From contig PUQB01000062.1 of the NCBI GenBank assembly GCA_003024785.1, positions 706,064 through 770,063 on the forward strand: a stretch of DNA of 64,000 bases. The letters are read 5' to 3'. Position 1 is the stretch's first letter. Each line of letters begins with the position of its first letter. Under the pieces are notes generated by a model. It ran no database searches and had not been told where the DNA came from. It saw only the letters and a program-made list of their open reading frames with translations. Source of the DNA: Selaginella tamariscina. Lineage: Eukaryota > Streptophyta > Lycopodiopsida > Selaginellales > Selaginellaceae. The translations under genes and the position numbers were made by a program. Below are positions 26,116 to 38,069 of this stretch, piece by piece.

Positions 26116-27571
26116 TAATCTCAAACACACAATTCGCTGGGGCACCGATTATTTGTAGAAGGCTCCTACTGGCAAAAGAGAATTCTAAGTGCAGATAACC
26201 ATTGTACTGAATTTTTGTGTGGTTCACGGAAGTTATCTTTTGATTAAGAGTATTTAAAACAATCAAATGTTTTTTTCACCAGACCAAAGGACTCAGATTT
26301 GTAGAAAGCATTCATAACCCCATCTGTCGTACGTTATATATAGAGAGAGATACACGATATATATATAGAGAGAGAGGGGGGGGGGGGGGGAGAGAGTTAG
26401 TTTTAAGTTTGAATATATTTGAACTAATCATAAACAGTAGAATACTAATATTTAACCTAAATAAATCCTTAAACAGTTTATATATCTTTTAATAATTCTT
26501 TCTAAATTATAAAATATACAACTTTAAATTATGAATAATAACTTTAAAAATTTATTTATCATTATAGATATATTTTAGCATTTGTCTTACAATTTCACTT
26601 TAATAGACCCGTAGCAATTGAATATGCATTTCATAAGCTATTTCACTTTTAAAGAATCATATTTATAATAATGAATTCATTACGGGTCAACGAGCGTTAT
26701 GAACAATTCAGATCTATTAAAATTATTAATATATCAATCTTACAGTTATTATTACATATGCAATTTCAAAACTTACAAAGAAAATGTATCTTTTTATTTT
26801 TAAATTATATGTTATATGATTTAATTTAAAATATTATATTAAATACATATATTATATATATTATATTTTTTAATCTTAAAATTTAAAGTATAAATTATAG
26901 AGTTAAGTATTTAATTTTTTAATTTTAATATTAACAAAGAATTTGTGTTCAAAATATAAATCCTTCTATTAATTTTAAATATTAAATTCAAATTTATAAA
27001 CTTACATTTAAATGTTATAATAAATCCTCTGTTTAATTTAAATATTAAAGTTAAAATTTATACATTTACATTTAAAATGCTGTGATAAATCTAGTGTGAT
27101 ATAATGAACTGTATATTGTTGTGTTATTGTTGTTTACACAATTGCATAATAAATTCACTTTATGCATTTATATTTGATTTATAAAAACCAACTTATTTAA
27201 ATTACAAAGTATAAAGATTTTAAAATATACAAATATTTATTTAAAATCTCGTAAAACTAATCTTTTATTTCTGGAAAGCAACACTAGGGAACTTTCTCAG
27301 TTTTAAGAAAATGATAAAAAATTAACTTTGTTTGTAGAAACTTTATTTATATTAGGTATACAATCACATGTTTTTAAATAAAAATAATTAAGAAAAATTA
27401 ATTAAATAATAAAACTTTGACAATTTCAGGAGGACGATTGTTTGTTCTCAATATTCATATATTTACCATGTGTGCTCTCAAATATATTAATTAAAATTAA
27501 TTTTGCATTTAAATTGTTAATCTCAGCCATTAATCTTAAGACATAGATATTTCGAATATTCTTGAGATTTA
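26116..27571. other. AT-rich spacer with a long G run
   Basis: No gene seen. A run of about 15 G sits at 26376-26390 within GA/TA repeats. Confidence 0.6.
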
Positions 27572-27902
27572 GTTCTCAACAGTGTTTTCAGTTGTTTACT
27601 AATTATGCTTCCATATTAGAAATTGGATGCATAATTTGCACCCACATTATTATTGTAATTATGACTGGTCAGCATTTAATTAGTAAATCTCCGGCTGGTA
27701 TATTCTTCAAAAACATCGGAATATTCTAAAGACAAACGTTAAACAATTAACGTGAATTTTAATTTCAAAGTTCGTAATTGGGTATAAGGAATAACAATTT
27801 ACAACACTCAATAGTGTAAGTGTGTATCATGTTTGACTTGTTTACTTCTCTTTTACTGTCACGTTTTGCATATTGGTGAATCTCTCTCTTAACTTGTTAA
27901 GA

Positions 27903-28085
27903 ATGGGACCGTGGGATTCTTCACAAGAGAATGTGTCAGGTTCCTTAGAAGAGGACGAGGTAAAAGTCAGTGAGGAAGAAGAAGTTTTGGAGTCTCCTTT
28001 AATTAGACATGACTATTCAAGTGATGGTATTTTCAAAGTGAGTGAGAAGCATGCTCTAAGATTATTGATTCATATACATAAATAG
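27903..28085 (+). CDS. Small acidic open reading frame inside the hAT element
   Basis: From the ATG at 27903 it reads MGPWDSSQENVSGSLEEDEV, then Glu-rich text ending ESPLIRHDYSSDGIFK. A further in-frame stretch continues to a stop at 28083-28085. It is convergent to the transposase gene. I do not recognise it. It could be a captured host exon (a possible donor gtgagt follows GIFK at 28038) or chance. Confidence 0.3.
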   Translation: MGPWDSSQENVSGSLEEDEVKVSEEEEVLESPLIRHDYSSDGIFKVSEKHALRLLIHIHK

Positions 28086-28199
28086 ATTACAAGGAAGAAG
28101 CTGTTGCACACGTAGCTGCATTTGAGGTTACAAGAGGAACTTAGTTGTCTTAGTTTAACTTTAAATTAACTAAGTAACTTACCAGATTTAATCTATTAA

Positions 28200-31100
28200 T
28201 ATATGTTGCCGTTTTCGTCCATGGGACCTCCCAATTCTAGCTTTTGAACTGTCCAGAAGATCTTCAAACTCATCTTCATGCATTTCCACCCTTTGAGATG
28301 AGGCTACCACATCAGCAACTTGACGATACCCACGTATAGGCCTCTGGTCAAGATCATCGCCTTCAAAGTCACTGTCATCGCAATCTTGATGCACCAAGGC
28401 TTCCACATTGCCGCTGCCAAGTGCCAACAATAAGAACCAAATATAAACATAGCAAAGAATGTTACCTCCGGCATGTCAATGAAGGATATCCTGAGTCTTC
28501 ATCTACTTCTTCTTCAAGTTCATTCTCATCTTCAATGGCTATTTCCTCATCCAAATCCTCATCAAACAAGTGCCGTTTAGAGCTCCCTTCAAGGTCAATT
28601 TGATTTAGTGTCATTCGTTGACGACGTCTCCATAACCGTTGATTATAATATATATGCACCAATTTGGTCGTTCTTGCCTGAGTCAACCTGCAAACGGAAA
28701 GAAACAACTTAAAAACTAAAAACAATGCCATGAAGTCTTACTTGTTCCGTGCCAATGACTGTACATGCTTATATGCTGAAAAATTTCGCTCTGCAGCTGA
28801 ATTTGAAGCACATAAGCCAAGAACATTACATGCTACCCTCCACAGCCTTGGTACTTGCTTCTCAAACATACTGTGTGTTGCCCAAAGTGTATACGGATCC
28901 TTGTTCAGAACATGATCCATGAAATTGGCCACAGCTGGATTTGCAGGGCTTGTCGAAAAGAAATTCTTCCGAAGCTTAAAGTCAGAGTACTCACTACCAA
29001 TCAAGACGCTCATATCCAGTGGATTAGGATAGAACTGTCCAATAACTCGGTTAACATCTGCTCAGCATCAGCATCAAACTCCTCAGAGAACGAAAAGCGT
29101 GGATTTAAGCAATAAGCTGCACCAAATAAGTCGCAACTCTTATACTCCCTTTCTCGGTCAGCTAATATCTCTAGTAGAATTGCTTTTTGTCTCGCACTAA
29201 AGCCTCGAACTTGCTCTGTCTTCCGCTTGATCATTTTCCAAGCCTGCCAAACAAATCCCATTGTTGCATCAGTTCGATCAAATTCTCGAATAGCTTGGAA
29301 AACAGGTTTTAGCAAGTCGATGATCCGATGCACGACACCCCAGAAACCTTCAGCACCTTCGGTGCCACCTACAACCAGTCCTTGATAATTCATCCCAATC
29401 TCCCTTGCATTTCGATTTTGGTTGCCTAGCCATTCTTCGAATCTAGGATCTATAAACATGACAGTTAGTATTTCCTGCACTTGTTTGAGCCGGACCAGCA
29501 TGGTGTAATACGTTCCAAACCTATCAACAAAATAAAATATAGTCTACATTGAAAATAAAAATAAAAATAAATGGTTTACCTTGTGGTTGCAGGTCTTATG
29601 AGTTCTTTTCTGCAATGATTGTCTGTGCAGATATCACGATAAAGAGATAGCACCTCCCATGATTTCGAACAAAATTTATAAGTCCAGTAGCTCGTTCTAT
29701 GTGCCTTCTAATGAACTTGAGCTTGCACCAAGATCCTAGAACGAGATTGAGAGCGTGGCATTGGCATGGCACACTCCAAAGCAATGGATACTTTTCTTCT
29801 AGAAGTACTCCGGCTCTTTTCATGTTCGCTGCATTATCCATGACAATGGATAAAATGTGAAGTGCTTTATCTTGATCACCATAACGTGCTTGTATGCATG
29901 TTAATGCCTTATCAACCTCTTTAAAAATAGCATCACCTGAAACAACCAAGAGCCAAGACATTTAGATAGTATTAAATAACAAATCACTCACCAGATGAAT
30001 CCTTGCAAATGAAGCTTCCCCAGAAGTAATCCTGCTTCCTGTTGCATTAACAATCATCATGTTGCTAATATGTTCTGATTTTACGTTCCTCCATCCATCT
30101 GTGACAAGTGATAGTGGTTGTGGAATATGAGAAACTCGAGCTTCGTCGATGAATGCAGACATTTTGTTGACAACATCATTATACACTTTGTCCAGCAAAA
30201 CTGTTCGCAGGGCTGTCATCGAAGGCAAAATGAACATGTTGTACCTAAATGCTGATTTTTCTAGCCACTCTTTCATTGATTTGTTGAGTGCAACAGTGAA
30301 TGGAGTGGCAGTCTCATAAACCCACGCTGCAAATGCTTGTTGTGCCTCTTGTAGCTCAATTGCTGTTGAAGTTGTTTGTCCACCTCCTCCACTTGTAGTA
30401 GCAGAGGGAGAGGTTGGTGATGTCCGCCGTTGGCTCCCCCGTGTTGGTGACAGTGTCAATGCTCCACCGGAGCCACCATAATGGTAGCACGATTGAAAAC
30501 TGGGTGTGGCACCAAATCACTGAACATCCGATTCATTTTCTGAATGGTATCCTGCGCTTGGAGGTAGTGAATTTGTTTTAACCGCATCCGAACTTCTTCA
30601 TTGCTAATTGCTTCTAAAAACTCCCAGGCTTCCTCATCTTCCCAATCTGGAATTTTCGCTAGAGACCGGGATGCTTGTCGTCGAGGGCTATCATCTTGTG
30701 ATCCTCCTGCATTGAGAACATCTTCATCATTTTCGTCTTCTTCATATGCTTCATACCCTTCCTCCTGGTCACACCAACCACTTCATAAGCCGGCAATCGA
30801 GTTCGTGGCAGTAATCCGCAAGATGGGCTTGTAGAATTAGAGCGTGACATGCTTCTTCCTCTTCCAGTGTCGCTTCTACTTGAAGATGGTGAAGTGGACC
30901 TTCCTCGATTGCCGCCCCTTCCAGCGACTCTTCCAATTCCAAGTGGTGATGGTGATGGAGAATGCATGCGACTGTGTGAAGCGGAAGCATCCGAAGAAGC
31001 TGGAGCATGCCCAAGTCGTGAAGGACAAGAAGTCGATGAACTAGCCAATACCTGTGCCAGCGGCCATTCCAGTCGAAGATGAAGGATCTACCATTGTTTC

Positions 31101-31462
31101 TTTTTCTGTGCCTCTTTGTCGTCTTGATTTGGAAACCCTAGCAGCTCCTTGAGACTGAATCAGCATATACTCTTCCAGTTCTTTTTTTCCAAGCAAACTA
31201 CAAGCAACACTCCTACTCTCGAGACTCACGGCACAACGATTTCTTTTCACATGATGGGTTTTCAAAATATGTTTTCTAATAGCTTGAGGCTTTTGCGAAC
31301 CAGGAATTTGAACAGAGCAGTAGAGACAACAAAACAAATGCTTATAGCCTTCTGGAACAGCAGCAGGTTCATCCATATTGGATAACGACAGTGATAATAT
31401 TCATGATCAATTGGCCATTTTTTTTTAAGCCCTTGACATCCGTCAGGACAAAGATTCGCCAT
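28200..31462 (-). CDS. hAT transposase (BED-like finger, DUF659, dimerisation domain), frameshifted
   Basis: Read on the minus strand. N-terminal MANLCPDGCQGLKK (31462) and a C-C-H-H BED-like zinc finger, LFCCLYCSVQIPGSQ with HILKTHH. Next a Ser/Arg-rich linker, an acidic stretch, the DUF659-type core (PLSLVTDGWRNVKSEHISNM at about 30110, VMDNAANMKRAG at about 29840, CQCHALNLVLGSW at about 29745), and the C-terminal hAT dimerisation motif (WRVACNVLGLCASNSAAERN at about 28800). Introns are apparent near 29520-29590 and 29960-29990. The frame changes by one base several times (about 31390, 31050, 30760, 30470), so the displayed sequence cannot be translated as one protein. Domain content is complete. 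Confidence 0.8.
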
Positions 31463-31646
31463 GGCTTAACTTAACTTATGACTTAAGTCATAGAACTCTG
31501 TAAAAGTAAATATTAACCGGTAAAACAATATTCTACCGGAATATTCAAAGTTTAATTATGATAATAATTACAATTATAAAAGATTTGACTGATGTTGACA
31601 AACTAGTTTACAAAAATTGTAACCAATTTAAATCACTGGTTCTCAG

Positions 31647-32236
31647 CAATATGTGAATATTCGTTGGATTAGTCTGTGTTGCTATTCAGAGTGGAATTCT
31701 TTGTACTTCACTTTAAAATCAGCGCAAATTTTAAATATTTAAATAAATTTATCCATTTTAAAATAAATTTGAACTCAGAATATATTCATAAAACTATCAA
31801 ATAATAATTTTATAAGAAAATCATAAAATTTAAAACTGTATTCATATGCACGAAGTTAATTAGTATACCGAAAGATCCTGAGTGTGTGTATGTCTATATA
31901 TATATATACTTTTGATTTATTGATTTAATATATTATTAAAAAAATCTTAATACATTGCAGTTTTTAAATATGTGAAAGATTAGGTAACAAAAAAATAAAA
32001 AATTAGGGTAAAACAACCGCATTTTTTGAGGAAATTAATAACGAGACAAACAATTTCAAATTTAAAAAAGAAGTTATTTTTATTTATATGTTTAAATTAG
32101 TAGCGACAAAAATACCATTTTAAGTATACTTAAATTCAAAATTTAAAATTTAATCTTAAAATTGTACACACAGAAATACTTAGCTGGATAAACTGACACA
32201 TTTGTTGAATCAACTGGATAAGCCACTAATCGGTCA
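31647..32236. other. AT-rich spacer
   Basis: No gene or element end seen other than the hAT target duplication at its left edge. Confidence 0.5.
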
Positions 32237-32968
32237 TTACCACCCGTCGTAGTTCTGCACTATTCTGTTCCATTCCTCGTCATCAAAGTTGGGCCCATCC
32301 TTGACTTGTTTGTTTACTTCTTCATCAAAACTGGCCCAGTTGGGTGAACCATGGGGGAAACCACAGTCATCAGCTGTACCATTGGATGTATCAAAACTAG
32401 CCCAGTTGGATGAACCCTCCTCTCCATCGAAAGTGGTCCAGTTAGGTGAACCATGGGGGGAACCTGTGCCATTGGACGTATCAAAACTGGCCCAGTTGGG
32501 CGAACCCTCCTCTCCATAGAAAGTGGCCCAGTTGGGTGAACTATGGGGGAACCTGTGCCATTGGATGTATCAAAACTGGCCCAGTTGGGCGAACGACCGG
32601 GGGAACTGCAGTTATCAGCTATACCATTGGATGTATCAAAAGTGGCCCAGTGGGGTGAACCATGGGGGGAACCGCAGATATCAGGTACACCATTGGATGT
32701 ATCGAAACTGGCCCAGTTGGATGAACCGTGCTCAATTTCGCCTGTACCATGTTTGAAACCATCAAACTGGGATTGACGGGCCTTGTCTTTATCCCTGTTT
32801 TCTGCCTTTCGTAACTTCTTCTTCTTCAAGAACAACACTGGAAAGCAGCCCAACATCCTATATATGTATAACACAATTAGGTTTCAGATATATATACCCA
32901 AGGTAAAAGGTAACAGGATAAAAAAGTTACTTACCTTTATCTTTGTGATTATATAACGAATATTCGAC
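32237..32968 (-). CDS. Tandem WxxF-repeat protein, 3' exons
   Basis: The minus strand reads a possible short exon (MLSNIRYIITKIK, 32968-32930) spliced to a long last exon (about 32859-32237). After a basic stretch it carries SQFDGFKHG and then tandem units of about 30 residues built on [NH]WA[ST]FDTSNG, alternating with GSPHGSP. It ends in DDEEWNRIVQNYDGW and a stop. I do not recognise the family. WxxF motifs repeated in an acidic, disordered tail are a known way to bind the alpha-adaptin ear, so an endocytic adaptor role is a guess. One frameshift near 32545 coincides with a G run of five where sister repeats have six. The 5' part of the gene is missing: FdC1-derived repeat DNA follows upstream. 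Confidence 0.5.
32310..32735 (-). repeat. Tandem coding repeats of the WxxF gene
   Basis: The units share tggcccagttgggtgaacca and ccattggatgtatcaaaa. Long (about 95 bp) and short forms are mixed, and at least seven W-x-x-F cores are present. Confidence 0.85.
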
Positions 32969-33059
32969 AACATTACAGCTTTATAGTTTAATTAATGTAA
33001 CCATTATGATAGCAATCAGCTTGATAGTATAACACACACACAATATTGAAGGAGCTATG

Positions 33060-33115
33060 TAGACATATAGATGCATTGCAAGTGCATATCTCTCTCTCTC
33101 TCTCTCTCTCTCTCT

Positions 33116-33151
<36 letters not shown>

Positions 33152-33720
33152 CTATATGAGTGTCATATGCATGTGTGTATATAGAAGGTCCATGAGTGCA
33201 AGTTGGGAGTATCTAGGCCATGTCTTCGGTAATCATAATATATAGAACGCTGTGTATATATGTAAAATATCATTCAGCAGTAACACACACACAAAGTATG
33301 TAGGTCTTATGTGTTTATTTATATAAAGAACACATAAGATAGGTATTGTGTAAGTGTGTTTCTGTTGTGTCATATGCATGTGTGTGCGTACATAAGGGCC
33401 GAGTGTTAGTCTGTATGATATGTCTTAAATGGCAAGTTAGGAGTGCTTATTTACGAATACATTACTGTATCTATACAATAATTGAGGAGTTTTAGGGATC
33501 AATATGTATAACAAAACATAAAACAGTTTGTATAACACATATATAAATGTATATATACAGCATACATGCATCTACAAAGAGTCTTATATGATAATAAATA
33601 TTAATATAAAATTTATATGAAAATAGAAATGAAATGTAATTAATATTTTAAACACCCTCTTTAAGACTTTATGCACAATACTCTATATGTGTGTGTGGTG
33701 TGTGTGTGTATTTGGAAGTC
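33060..33720 (+). repeat. FdC1 intron-derived copy (part of copy 4)
   Basis: Collinear with FdC1 intron text at 19331-19960: gacatatagatg, tgcaagtgcat followed by CT/TA tracts, gtcttcggtaatcataa, gtgcgtacataagggccg and ctacaaagagtcttatatga. No exon is included. 33721-34260 is AT-rich and in part repeats the DNA downstream of FdC1 (20726-21130). Confidence 0.8.
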
Positions 33721-34261
33721 TTGTGTACGAGAGAGAGATGGGCTACAGTAACATTAAATAAATCTAAGGAAATTAAACATTCGCATATACATACGACTGA
33801 TATGTTTATATTTTCACATCAAACACACGTATAACAATTTTCAATTGAATCTTATTAAAATTTATCTGCTAAGATATTAAAATGAAGTCCAGCTCCCTTT
33901 TGTATTAGTTCTAATTAATTAAAAATTAATTAATCGGAAATATTAAAAATATGTAAACCAGGAAAAACATGTATTTAAAAAAACTTATGGTGTATATAGA
34001 AGAAATGCAGGTCTTTTTTAATTTATATCTTTTAAATGCATATAAAATCATTAACTTAATTAATTATAATTATGGAAAAGGGGTGAAAACTAGCCAAAGT
34101 GAAATACTAATAAATATTTCAATACTTACATTTTAAAACTTCAATTTATAGTAATTTATAATTTGTAATAATTATTTAATTTATATATTTTAGAGTACTT
34201 AAATATATTACTAAACTATATATATCTAATATACAAGTAAATATGTAACACACAACACACA

Positions 34262-34537
34262 CAGGAATATATATGAAATATTCATAATGTATATAGAGCT
34301 GAATGTACCCCATGATTGCAAGATGTACATGTAATGGAGTGTTTGTGTGTATTAATACACAACACACGATGTGTGTATGTATACTAGGTGTTTTAAGAGT
34401 GTATATATGTATTACACACATATCTTAATGAATTATACATAATTATGTAAGATAGCAAAGTAGATTCTATGCCATGTCTTCGTAATCATAACTTTTATAT
34501 ATAAAGCAGGTGTGTATATATGCAAGATCTCATGCAA

Positions 34538-34605
<68 letters not shown>

Positions 34606-34718
34606 CACACACAACACACACACACACACACACATGCTTTACTTTAGGTGTTTTAGGAATCGTTCTTTCATCTCAAAGAACGCACAGACACACACCTCTC
34701 ATAAACACATGTAATGTA
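34262..34718 (+). repeat. FdC1 copy 4, exon-1 end and intron part left of the MULE
   Basis: gaatatatatgaaatattca and agctgaatgtaccccatgat (exon-1 remnant at about 34300) match copy 2 at 21155-21215. From 34470 the text follows the FdC1 intron up to aatgtaattgttac, where the Mutator-like element interrupts it. The intron continues at 42881. Confidence 0.82.
34540..34636. repeat. (CT)n(CA)n microsatellite
   Basis: A CT tract of about 60 bp followed by CA repeats. Confidence 0.95.
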
Positions 34719-34727
34719 ATTGTTACG
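34719..34727. repeat. Target site duplication, left
   Basis: ATTGTTACG, identical to 42872-42880. Confidence 0.9.
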
Positions 34728-34766
34728 GGGTCTCGGCGAAAAGGAGGCTCCGGCTCAGGAGGCTTC
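34728..34766. repeat. MULE terminal inverted repeat, left
   Basis: Imperfect complement of 42833-42871, with the blocks GGAGGCT and CAGGAGGC fully conserved. Confidence 0.75.
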
Positions 34767-34769
34767 ATA

Positions 34770-34845
34770 TTATTCTAGATATTCGCGGATATTCTAGGGT
34801 TATTCTAGCATATTCTAGAATATTCTCAAGAATATTCTAGAATAT
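34770..34845. promoter_or_regulatory. Subterminal TTCnnGAAnnTTC palindrome array (left)
   Basis: Repeated tattctag units; 34813-34825 is TTCTAGAATATTC, and further TTC/GAA units follow to 34842. The pattern matches heat-shock elements, but these may equally be transposase-binding repeats. Confidence 0.5.
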
Positions 34846-34905
34846 ATAAGTTTTTTTTAATATGCCGACTGGCTTAATAAAACATTATCCTAAACCCTAA
34901 ACCAT

Positions 34906-37900
34906 TTATCCTTGTAGCACCGGTGGGTCATGAACTCTGTTGCAATTCACCAGCAAACGGTGGACCTCCATGTCACTGAGCGATCGCCTTTGTAGAAAAT
35001 ATGTGACTTCCGGGTTCAAGCCAAGCACACGGCTATAGACGAAGTACATGTGTACACATGGGCTCCAACTTTTGCTCTTCTGAAATGTAGAACAACTGCA
35101 TGAAGGATAAGTATTAATAGTCACCTTTGCAGAGTCATTTCCTGCCGACACAACGAAAGCCTCCTTCCGTCCTCTAGCTGTCACTTCAACATTTCGCACA
35201 CAACCTAAAAACGTCTTGGCCTTGCGGAAATTCTTCTCTTGTTCCTTAGACATTTTTGTTGGAGTCCGAACCATACGTCCTTCGAAAGGTGGAATTGTTG
35301 TAGATCCAGCTCCACGTGGTGGCGATGGTGTTTTGTCCTTCTGACCCTCATCTACTCTTCCTGCCATCCCCTGTAAACCTTCCAGAACAAAGCCTGCATC
35401 CTGTAGTTCTCTGACCTCCTCACTTGTCAGCTTCGTTTCCTTGAGCACAGGCCAAACCGTTGGTGGTGTTGGAATTCGTGACCGAAGAATTTTGCCGTTT
35501 GGCCGCGTGAAACACCCTGAATCTTTTGGGCAGAACCACATCATCTGTTGTACATACTCCTCATTCCCCAAGGCATCAATGTACATTCGTTTTCCATAGA
35601 ATCCTGGTGCTGGCACTCTGCTTGGATAACCGATTGGTTTTCCACACAGAGCAGTTCCTTCCTGATTCATCCCCAAACACTTAACCTTACTGGATGCTCC
35701 GATTCGTCTGATGGCCCACTCTGTTTGAGCAATCTCTCTCTCCGAAACCTCTTCGAACCTTAACCTCTTTCTCCTGTTGTTTTGGACCACCCGCTCTGTG
35801 TACTCTACATCATGTCTGTGTGAACGTCGAGCATCAGACTGTTCTGTTCCTGTGACTGTTCTCCTAACAGTTTGCACTCGAACGTTAGTGGTACTCGTGA
35901 ACTCCGGGCTGGTCAAGTGTTCCTCGCCTTCCACCAGATTATAATTGTTGATGGAGATACACTTTTCCCCTCAGAGAGTTTGCGTTGCACTCGTTTCAAC
36001 AGAGTTTCCTTCGAAGGCCCTGACCCTGTATACCTCCCTTCTATTGCCGCTTTCACCTTCGCACTCTGCATAACTGCATCGGTGAGGTCTAACATTGTCG
36101 CCTCCAGCAGTGGTACTCTTTTGGCCAATCTTGCTCTTCTTGCTCTCGCGTGAATCACTTCAGCATTGTTTGTAGTTGGAACGCTCGCGAGTCCTTCTTC
36201 TGTCATGTCTCCCAGTTCCGCCATGGAGATGTGGTCCTCATGCCTGATCCACCAAGACAGCCATGTCTTCAAAGCTCGAATGTTTGACGCTCGTCCTTCC
36301 CAAAAAGACTCGAGAATTGCCAGTTGTTCTTTCTTAGATTGTTCATTCAGTGCTGCAGGCCAGGCACGAGCAAGCTTCATGTGTTCTTCGCGATGTTCTT
36401 CTGCGATCCATTTCTTTGTCACCTGACGCACGGATTGCATAAAGTGAAACAGACAGCTTCTTTCCCTCCCTTTCATCTTTGCTCCGTTGTTGAATACTTG
36501 GCGCAAGGCTATCCATATCGCTCCAGCCTCATCCGACATGAAACCAGCAAAGTTGACATTCTCCAAACCCTGCTTCTTACAAACCTCTAGCATTGTGTTC
36601 AAGAACTTCAGCACTGCAACATTATCTTCGCGGCACATATCTGCGTAAGCTATAGTCACCATGGATCTGACACTGCAAGAGAGCGTTAGATAACGAAGAT
36701 TAGAAAGTGTTATGAAGAGTTTTACAACTTACAATGGGTCATAAAGGTGTATTCCAATTGTCGCCCAGTCTGGTATGCGGTGCGTGTGGTCCAGAACAAC
36801 CCATTGATCATGAAGGTCTCCTCCACTTTGACACCTTCTGATGTACTCAACTCCTGAACCCGGTCCCTCAACTGTCATTTTGAAGATCAGAGGCTGCTCC
36901 TCAGCACCATGCAGTTCCATCCCTGGAACATGTATGACGTGAATGAAAGGTATTGGCAGCTTTGTCTTCAGCTCCAGAAGACCCTCGTAACCCTCTCTAA
37001 AGTGTGTCTCCTTCTGTCTTGATTGTGTAATCCAGTCCCGAGTCCTAAAGAAAAGGTCACGTCAGTGTGTAGAGATCTAAAAAAAATACCTTCGATGGTT
37101 TGTTAGAGGTTCAAGTTTTGAGAGTAAACCAGTGTACGAGACTTCTCCTTCTTCCTTGAAAAGTTCTTCAAAGATGAGCTCACGCGCGGCTTGAAACTCA
37201 ATCACTCGTTGATTGGTTCGCGGACTGCTCTTTACCACGTTGCTGACACTAGATCTGGCTCGCTGAACGTTTGAAGCTGACACTGAGGGGCTGACTGGAT
37301 GCTGATGAACACCTCTGTGAATGAACAACCTTGTAAAAGAAATGTCGTCTGGCAGAATGTAGTACACATAAGCCGGACAAGTGTGCACCAGCAATGGCTC
37401 CTCTCCACAATGCTTACATTTTATGCCTATTACTTTGCCTGTCTCAGTTGTCTTTGCCTTCTCCACAGCACCCTTGAAGTGACATTCATTTGCTTTCTTC
37501 TCAAAAGCCAAGTAGGGGCAGGTAGGATTGATGCATTGGAGATGTCCGACACATGAACTTCGACTGACTCGCGCCGGAACATGCCAGTGTGTTGTGCTCG
37601 GGTGTGTCCAATGGTAGCAGCCATCCTTGCGATTCATCCCCGAGTACTTCTCTGTGCTTTCTGTCTTAGGGGGAAGTTCGAAAATGACATTTCCATTGTA
37701 TATCTGCGGTAGTTCAGAGACTCGTTTAACTTCAGACGAACCAATGAGATCCTTCCCTATCCTACATTTGTCTGCTCTTAGAAGACACACCAGCATGGAT
37801 TCCTCACGCTCCTCTGTCCGCAACCTGAACAACGGGCCCTTTGCCGGGCACAATGTGTAAAAGACAAACTGGTTTGATGCATTGCCTTCTGGTAACAACT

Positions 37901-38069
37901 CCACATCTTCTCCAGAACTCGCAGAAACTGACATCAATTGAACCACATGTATACTGAACCAACAAGGAATGTTGAAAGCAATGTGAAGATCATGTTCAAA
38001 CACAAAAGCATTTCCATCTTCATCGACTGGGAAATCTTTGTCAATGCCTTCATAGGTAACTCTGGCCAT
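34906..38069 (-). CDS. Mutator-like transposase with GCM1/WRKY-like zinc finger and SWIM finger
   Basis: Catalyses cut-and-paste movement of the element. Exons on the minus strand: 38069-37090, 37044-36733 and 36666-34906, about 1,000 residues. Exon 1 (MARVTYEGIDKDF...) has a Cys/His-rich N-terminal finger: CVGHLQCINPTCPYLAFEKK, then CKHCGEE and HRGVHQHP, the GCM1/WRKY type seen in some MULEs. Exon 2 ends in the first catalytic Asp, QWVVLDHTHR. Exon 3 has the second, NFAGFMSDEAGAIW, followed by CLFHFMQ (the C/H insertion typical of MULEs), the likely catalytic Glu in TTNNAEVIHAR, and a C-terminal SWIM zinc finger, CSCSTF...CVHMY. One single-base frame change near 35930 separates the DDE and SWIM parts. 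The stop is at 34906-34908. Confidence 0.87.

Larger units (their letters stand above)
27580..31638 (-). mobile_element. Complete hAT transposon (4,059 bp)
   Basis: The left end cagtgttttcagttgtttac (27580) and the complement of the right end (cagtgatttaaattggttac, ending 31638) form a hAT-type terminal inverted repeat opening CAGTG. Flanking 8-bp direct repeats are gttctcaa (27572-27579) and gttctcag (31639-31646), one mismatch. Inside lies a minus-strand transposase gene and a short plus-strand reading frame near the left end. Confidence 0.85.

Noticed and set aside
34900..38069. hAT or KDZ assignment for the 34.7-42.9 kb element
   Set aside because: The 9-bp duplication, C/H motif after the second Asp and SWIM finger fit Mutator-like elements better.
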